Positions 1 through 10,952 of a DNA stretch of 11,897 nucleotides are shown in pieces. The notes below the pieces were generated by a model that saw nothing but the letters and a program-made list of their open reading frames with translations, was not told where the DNA came from and ran no database searches. How positions within the stretch are numbered: the first letter of the stretch is position 1; each line of letters begins with the position of its first letter. This DNA is from Betaproteobacteria bacterium (GTDB lineage Bacteria; Pseudomonadota; Gammaproteobacteria; Burkholderiales; Burkholderiaceae), in contig JAGWXN010000076.1 in assembly GCA_018969885.1 (NCBI GenBank), forward strand, positions 1 to 11,897, in the 5' to 3' direction. A program made the translations under genes and the position numbers.

Positions 1-16
1 GTTCTGGAGCTTAGAC

Positions 17-4747
<4,731 letters not shown>

Positions 4748-4768
4748 GCGATCAGCGCGGCTGCGCGG

Positions 4769-4788
4769 GCCGGCCCGTCGGGGCCGGC
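4769..4788 (+). other. Intercistronic hairpin between gltB and gltD
   Basis: A perfect 8-base stem (GCCGGCCC at 4769-4776 pairing with GGGCCGGC at 4781-4788) closes a 4-base loop. It lies 21 bases after the gltB stop and about 56 bases before the gltD ATG. No T-run follows, so it does not look like an ordinary intrinsic terminator. It could instead protect the gltB 3' end from exonucleases or set the GltB:GltD ratio. That role is inference; only the inverted repeat is seen. Confidence 0.5.
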
Positions 4789-4844
4789 GCTGTCGGGCTG
4801 TGCGAGCAGAGACCAACGCAACTACGACGGATAGGCAGTCAATC

Positions 4845-6332
4845 ATGGGTAAGGTCACCGGATTTCTGGAGTTCGAGCGGCTCGAAGAAGCTCACGAAGA
4901 TGCGAGCGCGCGCGTTCATCACTATCGCGAGTTCGTGCTTCACCTCGATGACGCGGCCGCCGCCCGTCAGGGTGCGCGTTGCATGGATTGCGGGATTCCG
5001 TTCTGCCAGAACGGCTGCCCGATCAATAACATCATCCCGGACTGGAACGATCTGGTGTACCGGGGGGATTGGCGGCAGGCGATCGATACCCTGCATTCCA
5101 CCAATAACTTCCCCGAGTTCACCGGGCGGGTGTGTCCGGCGCCGTGCGAGGCCGCCTGCACGCTCAACATCAATAATGACCCGGTAGGCATCAAGTCGAT
5201 CGAGCACGCGATCATCGACAAGGCCTGGGAGATGGGCTGGGTTCAGCCACAGCCCCCAGCGGTCAAGACTGGCAAGCGGGTGGCCGTGATCGGTTCAGGT
5301 CCTGCGGGGCTGGCCTGCGCGCAGCAGCTTGCGCGGGCCGGCCATGATGTGACGGTGTTCGAGAAGAATGATCGATTGGGTGGGTTGCTTCGCTACGGCA
5401 TTCCCGACTTCAAGATGGAAAAAACTCACATTGATCGCAGGGTCGAGCAAATGGAGGCCGAAGGCGTCACCTTCCGCACCGGTGTCCTGGTGAGTCGCGA
5501 GCCGCTTGCGCCCATCATCACCAGCTGGGCGCGTGAAACCGTCCACCCCGATCAGCTGCTGCGTGAATTCGATGCGGTGGTGCTCGCGGGTGGCGCTGAG
5601 CAGCCCCGCGATCTGCCGGTACCCGGCCGTGAACTCGCGGGCGTGCACTTCGCCATGGAGTTCCTGCCGCAGCAAAACAAGATCGTCGCAGGCGACTCGG
5701 TGAGCGGACAGATTCTCGCCACGGGCAAGCATGTGATCGTGATCGGCGGCGGTGACACCGGTTCCGACTGCGTGGGCACGAGCAACCGCCAGGAGGCGAA
5801 GTCGGTCACGCAGTTCGAACTGATGCCCCAGCCGCCCGATGAAGAGAACCGCTCGCTCACCTGGCCCTATTGGCCCTACAAACTGCGCACCTCCTCGTCA
5901 CACGAGGAAGGCTGCGAGCGCGATTGGGCGGTGAGCACCAAGTCATTCGTCTCCGATGGCAATGGCCGTGTGCGTGCGCTCAAGGCCGCAAAAGTCGAGT
6001 GGATCCGCGATCCCGCAACCGGCCAGATGAAAATGAGTGAGGTGCCGGGCTCAGAGTTCGAGCTTCCTGCCGATCTCGTGCTGCTGGCCATGGGGTTTGT
6101 CGCGCCGGTCGGTTCGGTGCTCGAGTCGTTTGGCGTGTCGCGTGATGGGCGCGGCAATGCGCAGGCAGACACCGAGGGCGAGCGCAGTTACGCCACTAAC
6201 GTTGGCAAGGTGTTCGCGGCGGGCGATATGCGCCGCGGCCAGTCGCTGGTCGTCTGGGCGATTCGCGAGGGCAGGCAGTGCGCGCGCGCGGTCGATGAGT
6301 TCCTGACCGGACAGTCGGAGCTGCCGCGCTAG
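4845..6332 (+). CDS. gltD: Glutamate synthase (NADPH), small (beta) subunit
   Basis: This FAD/NADPH oxidoreductase passes electrons from NADPH through Fe-S clusters to GltB. The protein has 495 residues, normal for GltD. The N-terminal adrenodoxin-reductase-like Fe-S domain has two cysteine groups: C46, C49, C54, C58, and C97, C101, C105. The FAD dinucleotide fold begins with GSGPAG at 150-155, followed by an acidic strand end and [13 protein letters not shown]. The NADPH fold has GGGDTG at 301-306. The C-terminal FAD-contact motif [10 protein letters not shown] starts at 458. I chose the ATG at 4845 ([12 protein letters not shown], the canonical GltD start) over an in-frame GTG at 4800 that would add 15 unconserved residues. 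A modest AGG lies about nine bases upstream. The gene is co-directional with gltB after a 97-base gap and is almost certainly in one operon with it. Confidence 0.97.
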   Translation: MGKVTGFLEFERLEEAHEDASARVHHYREFVLHLDDAAAARQGARCMDCGIPFCQNGCPINNIIPDWNDLVYRGDWRQAIDTLHSTNNFPEFTGRVCPAPCEAACTLNINNDPVGIKSIEHAIIDKAWEMGWVQPQPPAVKTGKRVAVIGSGPAGLACAQQLARAGHDVTVFEKNDRLGGLLRYGIPDFKMEKTHIDRRVEQMEAEGVTFRTGVLVSREPLAPIITSWARETVHPDQLLREFDAVVLAGGAEQPRDLPVPGRELAGVHFAMEFLPQQNKIVAGDSVSGQILATGKHVIVIGGGDTGSDCVGTSNRQEAKSVTQFELMPQPPDEENRSLTWPYWPYKLRTSSSHEEGCERDWAVSTKSFVSDGNGRVRALKAAKVEWIRDPATGQMKMSEVPGSEFELPADLVLLAMGFVAPVGSVLESFGVSRDGRGNAQADTEGERSYATNVGKVFAAGDMRRGQSLVVWAIREGRQCARAVDEFLTGQSELPR

Positions 6333-6384
6333 GCGTACGCTGTCGCTGAGTCGTGCGCCGCCTTCATCCAGGCGCAGGGGCGTG

Positions 6385-7464
6385 ATGACAGACAGCCGGA
6401 TGCTCTGGCTCGATGCGATCCGGGTGATCGCATCGCAGCTGATCGTGCTACATCACCTTTCCATCTATGGCCCGGTCGCGCAGTCCGTGCGCTCGGTGGC
6501 GCCGGGAGTCATCGCCTGGCTCGATGACTACGGCCGGATTGCGGTGCAGGTGTTCCTGGTGATGGGGGGGCTCCTCTTCATTCGCTCGCGTATCTGGCGC
6601 AGCGCCCCTGACCTGAGCGCCATCATGCGAGCCCTCCTGGGGCGTTGGCGGCGGCTGTTTCTGCCGTTTTATGTGGCGCTTGTGTTCGTACTCCTGGCTT
6701 CGATACCGGGGCGGGCCTGGATCGGCGCAGATTGGGTGCCGCAGTGGCCGGATCTTCGCGCTGTGCTGGCACATGTCACCGGGCTCTTTGACTACGTGGG
6801 CATCGATGCGCTCAGCGCCGGTGCCTGGTACGTGACCATCGACCTCCAGCTTCACGCGGTGGCGCTGGGGCTGGCGTGGCTTGCTGCAAGGAGTACGCCG
6901 GACCCGGCTGGGCAGCAGCGCGTGTTTCTTCTGCTGGTTGTGTTGGGCGCGGGTGCTTCGCTCCTCTGGGTCAACCGCCGCGCTGACTGGGACTTCCAGC
7001 CCTTCTATTTTTTTGGAAGCTTCGCGCTCGGTGTGGCGGTTGAATATTTGGCGCGTAGCGCCGGTCGCTACGAGCGGCTGACCGCGCTCGCGATCGTGCT
7101 CTTTGCGATTGGGGCGCTGGTGATCGACTGGCGGCTTCGGATCGCTGTTGCGCTCGTCTGCGCGCTGATTTTGGCGGCTGGCCTGAGGGGCTGGGGCGCT
7201 GCGTTTGACGCCTGGTTTGCGAGCGGACCGTCACGCAGCCGGGCTGTTGCGCGGCGTTCGATCATGCTGCTCGGCGACCTGAGCTATGCGTTATTTCTGG
7301 TTCATTTTTCGGTCTGCGTGCTGACGAATGCCGTGTTTGTTCGCTTCACTGATCAGTCACCTGCAGTCGCCATGCTCTGTTTTTTCGCTGCCTGGGCAGG
7401 TAGCCTGCCGCTTGCGGCTGCACTACACCGATGGGTTGAACGACCGCTTGCGAAACGGAGGTAA
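6385..7464 (+). CDS. Acyltransferase-3 family integral membrane protein
   Basis: The predicted protein has 359 residues and multiple membrane segments, roughly ten, as is usual for the acyltransferase-3 family. These proteins move acyl groups, often acetyl, across or onto envelope sugars and lipids. The family's N-terminal signature is clear: R5-M-L-W-L-D-A-I-R13 with histidine at 24, matching the R-x10-H arrangement, followed by the GRIAVQVFLVMGG helix. The C-terminal end also fits, with GDLSYALFLVHF and a final RWVERPL. The acceptor cannot be told from sequence. ATG 6385 follows an AGGGG at 6376-6380 with only four bases between; GTG 6382 and ATG 6400 are alternatives that change only the extreme N-terminus. 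The gene starts 52 bases after gltD with no terminator seen, and its stop overlaps the signals of the amidase gene. A G7 tract occupies codons 60-62. Confidence 0.85.
   Translation: MTDSRMLWLDAIRVIASQLIVLHHLSIYGPVAQSVRSVAPGVIAWLDDYGRIAVQVFLVMGGLLFIRSRIWRSAPDLSAIMRALLGRWRRLFLPFYVALVFVLLASIPGRAWIGADWVPQWPDLRAVLAHVTGLFDYVGIDALSAGAWYVTIDLQLHAVALGLAWLAARSTPDPAGQQRVFLLLVVLGAGASLLWVNRRADWDFQPFYFFGSFALGVAVEYLARSAGRYERLTALAIVLFAIGALVIDWRLRIAVALVCALILAAGLRGWGAAFDAWFASGPSRSRAVARRSIMLLGDLSYALFLVHFSVCVLTNAVFVRFTDQSPAVAMLCFFAAWAGSLPLAAALHRWVERPLAKRR
7457..7461 (+). promoter_or_regulatory. Amidase ribosome-binding site inside the acyltransferase gene end
   Basis: GGAGG lies seven bases before the amidase ATG at 7469 and falls in the last two sense codons of the acyltransferase gene, just before its TAA at 7462-7464. 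This fixes the amidase start, since an open frame reaching back to 7328 has no such signal. It also suggests translational coupling of the two genes. Confidence 0.75.
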
Positions 7465-7468
7465 TCGA

Positions 7469-8872
7469 ATGGGTGATTTCACGCTGGCTGATCTGACTGC
7501 CGCCGAGCTCGCTCAACGATTTTCGCGGCGCCAGCTCTCGCCCGAGGAAGTGACGCGCGCGGTGCTCGGGCGGATCGAAGCGTACGAACCACGGCTTAAT
7601 GCCATGTATCGGATCGCACGCGAGTCCGCCCTCGCCGCAGCGCGCGAATCGATGCAACGCTGGCAGGCAGGCGCACCCCGTTCGGCTGCCGATGGCATTC
7701 CGGTCACGGTCAAGGAGAACCTGTATTCGGCGGGTGATCCGGCACCGCTTGGTACCGCAGCCGGTAGTCTCGCGCCGCGCGATACGGATGCGCCACCGGT
7801 GGCGCGGCTGCGTGAAGCGGGCTGCGTCATCATCGGAAAAACCACCATGCCCGACTTCGGCATGCTCTCTTCCGGCCTCTCTTCGATTCATGGCACGACC
7901 CGCAATCCGTGGCGCACCGATTTGAATCCGGCGGGCTCGTCCTCGGGGGCTGCTGCTGCCGCAGCAGCGGGTTACGGACCCTGGCATCTGGGGACCGACA
8001 TTGGCGGTTCGGTTCGGCTCCCCGCGTTTCACTGTGGCGTATTCGGTTTCAAGCCCAGCCTGGGCCGGGTGCCCATCAACCCGCCGTTTCTGGGGCGCGT
8101 AGCGGGCCCACTGACCCGCACAGTGCACGACGCGGCCTTACTCATGAACATCATCGCCAAGCCCGACGCGCGCGACTTCATGTCGCTGCCGGCCGACGCA
8201 TGCGACTACGCGCAGGATCTGGACGGCGGCCGGCTGGCCGGGCTTCGTATCGGCCTGATCGAGGAGATGGGAACCGGTTGGCCAGCTGAGCCCGCGGTGG
8301 TCGACACGGTACGCGATGCGGCGCGCGCGCTCGAGCGGGCCGGCGCGCGGGTTGAGCCTATCCAGAGCTTTCTTAGCGCGCAGATGCTTGACGGCATTCA
8401 GCAATTTTTCGAGGCCCGTTCCTACACTGATCTGATGGCGCTCGATCCGGCCAAGCGCGCGGCCGTGCTGCCCTTTATCGTTGAATGGGCGAGCTGGCGT
8501 GCGCGCGAGTTCAATGGCGCCGATGTGATGCGCGCTTACAACCAGATTCACGCCATGCGGGAGGCGGCGGTGACGGCAAGTCAGCCCTATGACTACCTGC
8601 TGATGCCGACCGCGCCGATTGCGCGTTACCCGGCCGAGTATGCATGCCCTGGTAACGACCCGCATCGCGCGCTCGATCACATCGCTTTCACCGTCGCCTG
8701 GAACATGAGCGAGCAGCCTGCGGCGGCGGTCAACTGGCAGTTTGATCGGGAGGGGCTGCCGCTTGGCGTTCAGCTGGTCGGTCGCCGGTTTGACGATCGG
8801 GGGGTGCTGCGGCTTGCCCGAAGCATCGAGATGCTGCGGCCCGCGCAGCAGCCCTGGCCGCTCGTTCGATAA
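7469..8872 (+). CDS. Amidase-signature family hydrolase
   Basis: This protein of 467 residues belongs to the amidase signature family, which hydrolyses C-N amide bonds with a Ser-cisSer-Lys triad. All three residues can be placed: Lys82 in VTVKEN, the cis-Ser at Ser157 in AGSSSGAAAA, and the nucleophile Ser181 in DIGGSVRLPA. The 24-residue spacing between the two serines matches the family. The C-terminal half carries the typical LMPTAPI and GLPLGVQLVG segments. No signal peptide is evident, so it is probably cytoplasmic. It is not obviously GatA: no gatC or gatB lies beside it. The substrate is unknown; small aliphatic or aryl amides, or ureide-type compounds, are possible. It is four bases downstream of the acyltransferase gene. 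A run of seven alanines follows the SSSG motif. Confidence 0.9.
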   Translation: MGDFTLADLTAAELAQRFSRRQLSPEEVTRAVLGRIEAYEPRLNAMYRIARESALAAARESMQRWQAGAPRSAADGIPVTVKENLYSAGDPAPLGTAAGSLAPRDTDAPPVARLREAGCVIIGKTTMPDFGMLSSGLSSIHGTTRNPWRTDLNPAGSSSGAAAAAAAGYGPWHLGTDIGGSVRLPAFHCGVFGFKPSLGRVPINPPFLGRVAGPLTRTVHDAALLMNIIAKPDARDFMSLPADACDYAQDLDGGRLAGLRIGLIEEMGTGWPAEPAVVDTVRDAARALERAGARVEPIQSFLSAQMLDGIQQFFEARSYTDLMALDPAKRAAVLPFIVEWASWRAREFNGADVMRAYNQIHAMREAAVTASQPYDYLLMPTAPIARYPAEYACPGNDPHRALDHIAFTVAWNMSEQPAAAVNWQFDREGLPLGVQLVGRRFDDRGVLRLARSIEMLRPAQQPWPLVR

Positions 8873-8884
8873 TCGATGCGCGGC

Positions 8885-9355
8885 TTAGCCGGGCTCGGTG
8901 TTTCGACAGCGGCAAAGCGACATGCACTTGGAGCTCATGACGACTTCGTTGTTCTGGTTGAGACACTCCTGCTGTACCAGCAGGATGCCGCGATCGGGCT
9001 TGCTCTGCGACCGGCGTGCTTCGATGACTGCGACGCGGACGCGCAGCGTGTCGCCGGGCCGAACCGGGCGGATCCAGCGTAGTTCATCGAGTCCGGGCGA
9101 GCCCATGCTGGAGGCAGGCGCGAGAAAATAGTCAACCAGCATGCGCATCATGATGGCGCCGGTCATCCAGCCGCTTGCGATCAACCCGCCATAGATCGAC
9201 CCGGCTGCAGCCTGCGGATCGGTGTGAAACGGCTGCGGATCATAGCGCTGGGCAAACTCGATGATCTCCTCAGCGCTCACCGTGTGTGAACCGAACTCGT
9301 GCATCTCGCCAGGCACATAGTCTTCGAAGTAGCGGTCTTTCAGGGACATCGGCAT
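8885..9355 (-). CDS. MaoC-like hot-dog fold dehydratase/hydratase
   Basis: The predicted protein of 156 residues has the MaoC/(R)-specific enoyl-CoA hydratase layout: a single hot-dog domain of usual length. The hydratase dyad is likely Asp39 and His44 in RYDPQPFHTD, followed by GGLIASGWMTGA, which forms the hot-dog central helix, and later by the typical RPGDTLRVRVAV strand. It probably hydrates an enoyl-CoA or a related thioester; the substrate is not determinable here. The start is the first ATG of MPMSLKD, because AGGAGG (9362-9367 on the + strand, read as reverse complement) sits six bases upstream. An open frame runs further upstream, but it lies antisense to hslR and is not used. The C-terminal tail is odd, with Cys144, Cys148 and Cys150 close together. 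The gene converges on the amidase gene with a 12-base gap. Confidence 0.88.
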   Translation of the reverse strand: MPMSLKDRYFEDYVPGEMHEFGSHTVSAEEIIEFAQRYDPQPFHTDPQAAAGSIYGGLIASGWMTGAIMMRMLVDYFLAPASSMGSPGLDELRWIRPVRPGDTLRVRVAVIEARRSQSKPDRGILLVQQECLNQNNEVVMSSKCMSLCRCRNTEPG

Positions 9356-9439
9356 CGTGATCCTCCTGGGCTGCCTAAAATAACCCAATTCACATGACGC
9401 GTTGACGAACCGCGTCGATTCCTCGGGGAGCGGTTTCGG
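9356..9439. promoter_or_regulatory. Divergent intergenic region with AT-rich patch and dyad
   Basis: This 84-base gap separates the divergently transcribed MaoC and hslR genes and should contain a promoter for each. It holds an AT-rich patch (about 9376-9390), unusual in this GC-rich window. It also contains a TTGACG at 9402-9407 that resembles a -35 box for hslR, though no convincing -10 follows at the right distance. A perfect inverted repeat, GACGCG (9396-9401) and CGCGTC (9411-9416) separated by nine bases, overlaps the TTGACG. The dyad could be an operator. No sigma-32 type heat-shock promoter could be called with confidence. Confidence 0.45.
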
Positions 9440-9871
9440 GTGGGGCTTCGTTCGCAAGATCAATCGAGTCACGCGCTGGTTACGGTTCGCCTTGATAAGT
9501 GGTTGTGGGCGGCACGGTTCTTCAAGACCCGCGGGCTCGCGCAGCAGGCGATTGAAGCCGGGCGCGTGCTGGTCGACGGCGAGCGTGTGAAGGTGGCGCG
9601 AGCGCTTCGGGCAGGCGAGGGCGTGACCGTTCGAATTGGCGATCAGGAACAGCATGTCGAGGTGCTCGGGCTGTCCGAGCAACGCGGGCCCGCGACGGTG
9701 GCGCGAACACTTTATTGCGAGACACCGGAATCATTGGCCAGGCGCGAAGCGCTTGCCCTGCAGCGACGGCTCGCGCCGGAGCCAGCCTGGGCGATCGAAC
9801 AGGGCCGGCCCACCAAGCGGGACCGGCGCAAGATGGAGCGCTTTCATGGCGGGGGACATTCCGATGAATGA
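9440..9871 (+). CDS. hslR: Hsp15-type S4-domain RNA-binding heat-shock protein
   Basis: Hsp15 binds stalled 50S subunits that carry nascent peptidyl-tRNA and helps recycle them after heat stress. The 143-residue product matches the E. coli Hsp15 pattern closely. It has the S4 RNA-binding domain from about residue 15 (VRLDKWLWAARFFKTR, then AIEAGRVLVDGERVK), the LSEQRGPATVA segment, ETPES followed by RREALALQRRL, and the basic tail GRPTKRDRRKMERF. The start is GTG at 9440, the only reasonable initiator in frame before the S4 domain. A GGGGAG at 9425-9430 is nine bases upstream. The adjacent upstream gene is divergent. The stop overlaps the start of the downstream phosphatase-like gene by eight bases, so the two are probably cotranscribed. 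Confidence 0.92.
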   Translation: MGLRSQDQSSHALVTVRLDKWLWAARFFKTRGLAQQAIEAGRVLVDGERVKVARALRAGEGVTVRIGDQEQHVEVLGLSEQRGPATVARTLYCETPESLARREALALQRRLAPEPAWAIEQGRPTKRDRRKMERFHGGGHSDE

Positions 9872-10532
9872 GCGATTGAAGGGGCAGCGCCGGATGCTGC
9901 TCGTTCGCGGGGCGGCCCTTGGGGGGGCACTCGCGCGCGGACTCCCGGGTGGACTGGCGGGCCTGGTGAGTGTGGGCGTACCTCGCACCGTACTGGCACA
10001 GGGTGCGTCTGCCGCTCCGCGCCGGGTGACGGTGGGCGAGGCGGCCCAGCAAGTGGCAGGCGGCGGCTGGATCCTGATGATGCGCCATGAACAGACCGTC
10101 CCCGGCGTGGGCGACCCGCCTGACTTCCGCCTCGATGACTGCGCCACGCAGCGCAATCTGTCTGAGGCCGGGCGTGCCCGGGCGCGTCGGGCGGGCGAGG
10201 CGATGCGGGCAGCGGGTCTGGTGCCTGCGGTGGTTCGCGCTGGCCGCTGGTGCCGTGTGCGAGAGACCGCCGAGCTCGCATTCGGACGCTACGAAACCTG
10301 GACCGCACTTGACTCCTTCTTCGGTCAATCGGAGCGGGCCGGCGCGCATCGCGAGCGGGTGATCGACTTCGCGCAGTCCTACGTCAGCTCGGGTAACGCG
10401 ATGCTGGTTACCCATCAGGTGAACATCACCGGCGCCCTCGAGGTCTATCCGGAGATGGGCGAAGTCATCGCCGCGCGTATGGAGCAGGGGAGCCTGCGCG
10501 CGCGGCTACGCTTCATGCCGGGGGCGGACTAA
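9864..10532 (+). CDS. Exported histidine phosphatase superfamily protein
   Basis: This 222-residue protein resembles the histidine phosphatase (phosphoglycerate mutase-like) superfamily members that carry a GDPxxFxLDDCxTQRNLS block. The catalytic motif reads Arg74-His75-Glu76 rather than the common RHG. His184, in VTHQVNITG, is the likely second active-site histidine. An arginine in the CRVRETAELAF region probably contributes to the phosphate pocket. The N-terminus looks like an export signal: a twin arginine at 9-10 (QRRMLLV), a hydrophobic stretch, and a plausible cleavage region around VLAQGASA near residue 50. Tat export is possible but unproven. The substrate is unknown. ATG 9864 is chosen because GGGGGA lies about nine bases upstream; an in-frame ATG at 9846 is an alternative. 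The gene overlaps hslR by eight bases. A G7 tract lies in the signal-peptide codons. Confidence 0.8.
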   Translation: MNERLKGQRRMLLVRGAALGGALARGLPGGLAGLVSVGVPRTVLAQGASAAPRRVTVGEAAQQVAGGGWILMMRHEQTVPGVGDPPDFRLDDCATQRNLSEAGRARARRAGEAMRAAGLVPAVVRAGRWCRVRETAELAFGRYETWTALDSFFGQSERAGAHRERVIDFAQSYVSSGNAMLVTHQVNITGALEVYPEMGEVIAARMEQGSLRARLRFMPGAD

Positions 10533-10572
10533 GCGAGCGACTGAACCACGCCGCACGGTGGGCGGGCGCAGC

Positions 10573-10597
10573 GCGGCCGATCAGCGGCCGATCAGCG
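10573..10597. repeat. Short tandem duplication of an 11-base unit
   Basis: The unit GCGGCCGATCA occurs twice head-to-tail (10573-10583, 10584-10594), with three further matching bases. On the - strand it spans the last codons and TGA of the small membrane protein gene, so it may be a recent slippage duplication that reset or repeated the 3' end. It lies in the convergent gap after the phosphatase gene. No U-tract terminator is seen for either gene. Confidence 0.6.
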
Positions 10598-10904
10598 ACT
10601 TGTCCCGGTGCTTGCGATCGTCCGCTGACTGAATCAGCGAGGGCGGCGGCTGGCTGTCGGACGCAAGTAGCCAGGTGATGCTGCAACCGACCGTCAGCAG
10701 CGCCCAGAACAGAAAGAAGCCCACGGTATAGGCGGCTTCCCGGCTGTCGGCGAGGTGAATGCCCACCACCACCAGTTCCTGCGGATCGATCATCGAGAAC
10801 AATAAGCCTTCGGCAAGCCCTGCCACCAGGAAGGCCGGCCAGAGGACCTGCATCATGAAGCGGCCAAAGCGACGGTCGCCGATCGGCTTCGGGTCGTCGT
10901 TCAT
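10581..10904 (-). CDS. Small two-helix membrane protein of unknown function, downstream of fixH
   Basis: I do not recognise a family for this 107-residue protein. It has a charged N-terminus (residues 1-15). Two strongly hydrophobic stretches follow, about 16-39 (QVLWPAFLVAGLAEGLLFSM) and 58-81 (TVGFFLFWALLTVGCSITWL). A short linker between them contains ELVVVGIHLADSREA. The C-terminal tail is polar and Lys/Arg/Asp-rich. Both ends probably face the same side of the membrane. It starts at ATG 10904 behind a near-perfect GGAGGAGGT (10912-10920, reverse strand), seven bases away, so it is very likely translated. It is 35 bases downstream of fixH and co-directional with ccoG-fixH, which suggests a part in cbb3 oxidase biogenesis or copper handling. 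That role is inferred from position only. The final codons lie in an 11-base tandem repeat. Confidence 0.8.
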   Translation of the reverse strand: MNDDPKPIGDRRFGRFMMQVLWPAFLVAGLAEGLLFSMIDPQELVVVGIHLADSREAAYTVGFFLFWALLTVGCSITWLLASDSQPPPSLIQSADDRKHRDKSLIGR

Positions 10905-10911
10905 CGTGGTG

Positions 10912-10920
10912 ACCTCCTCC
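10912..10920 (-). promoter_or_regulatory. Very strong ribosome-binding site of the small membrane protein
   Basis: Read on the - strand this is GGAGGAGGT, almost the full anti-Shine-Dalgarno complement, seven bases before ATG 10904. It decides the start over longer in-frame extensions that would overlap fixH and carry Arg/Ser-rich, non-conserved-looking sequence. Confidence 0.8.
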
Positions 10921-10932
10921 CGGTGCCTGGTG

Positions 10933-10952
10933 GGCCGGCTCAGGAGCCGGCC
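10933..10952 (-). other. Perfect hairpin over the fixH stop codon
   Basis: GGCCGGCTC (10933-10941) and GAGCCGGCC (10944-10952) form a perfect 9+9 inverted repeat with two central bases. The fixH TGA (10940-10942 in reverse) lies in its centre. No U-run follows on the - strand, so it is not a classical terminator. It sits 12 bases upstream of the strong ribosome-binding site of the next gene and could stabilise the 3' end of the upstream message or alter downstream translation. The role is inference. Confidence 0.55.

Noticed and set aside
6333..6384. Possible terminator between gltD and the acyltransferase gene
   Set aside because: No stable stem followed by a T-run is present in these 52 bases.
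7790..7805. Perfect 16-base palindrome GCGCCACCGGTGGCGC in the amidase gene
   Set aside because: It encodes ordinary residues (Ala-Pro-Pro-Val-Ala) in a GC-rich reading frame, and nothing nearby suggests a binding site; chance is adequate.
7346..8128. Antisense open frame of 260 codons opposite the acyltransferase/amidase junction
   Set aside because: The composition is typical of a reverse-strand shadow, and it crosses two real genes that explain the region.
7469..8872. Amidase as GatA of the tRNA amidotransferase
   Set aside because: The family fold is shared, but no gatC or gatB is adjacent and the C-terminal half reads as a general amidase; a stand-alone hydrolase is more likely.
9356..9682. 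N-terminal extension of the MaoC protein to 265 residues
   Set aside because: The extension is antisense to hslR and unlike the family, and the AGGAGG just before ATG 9355 marks the normal start.
9522..10415. Antisense open frame of 297 codons opposite hslR and the phosphatase gene
   Set aside because: Both + strand genes have clear family motifs; the antisense product is low-complexity Arg/Pro/Ala.
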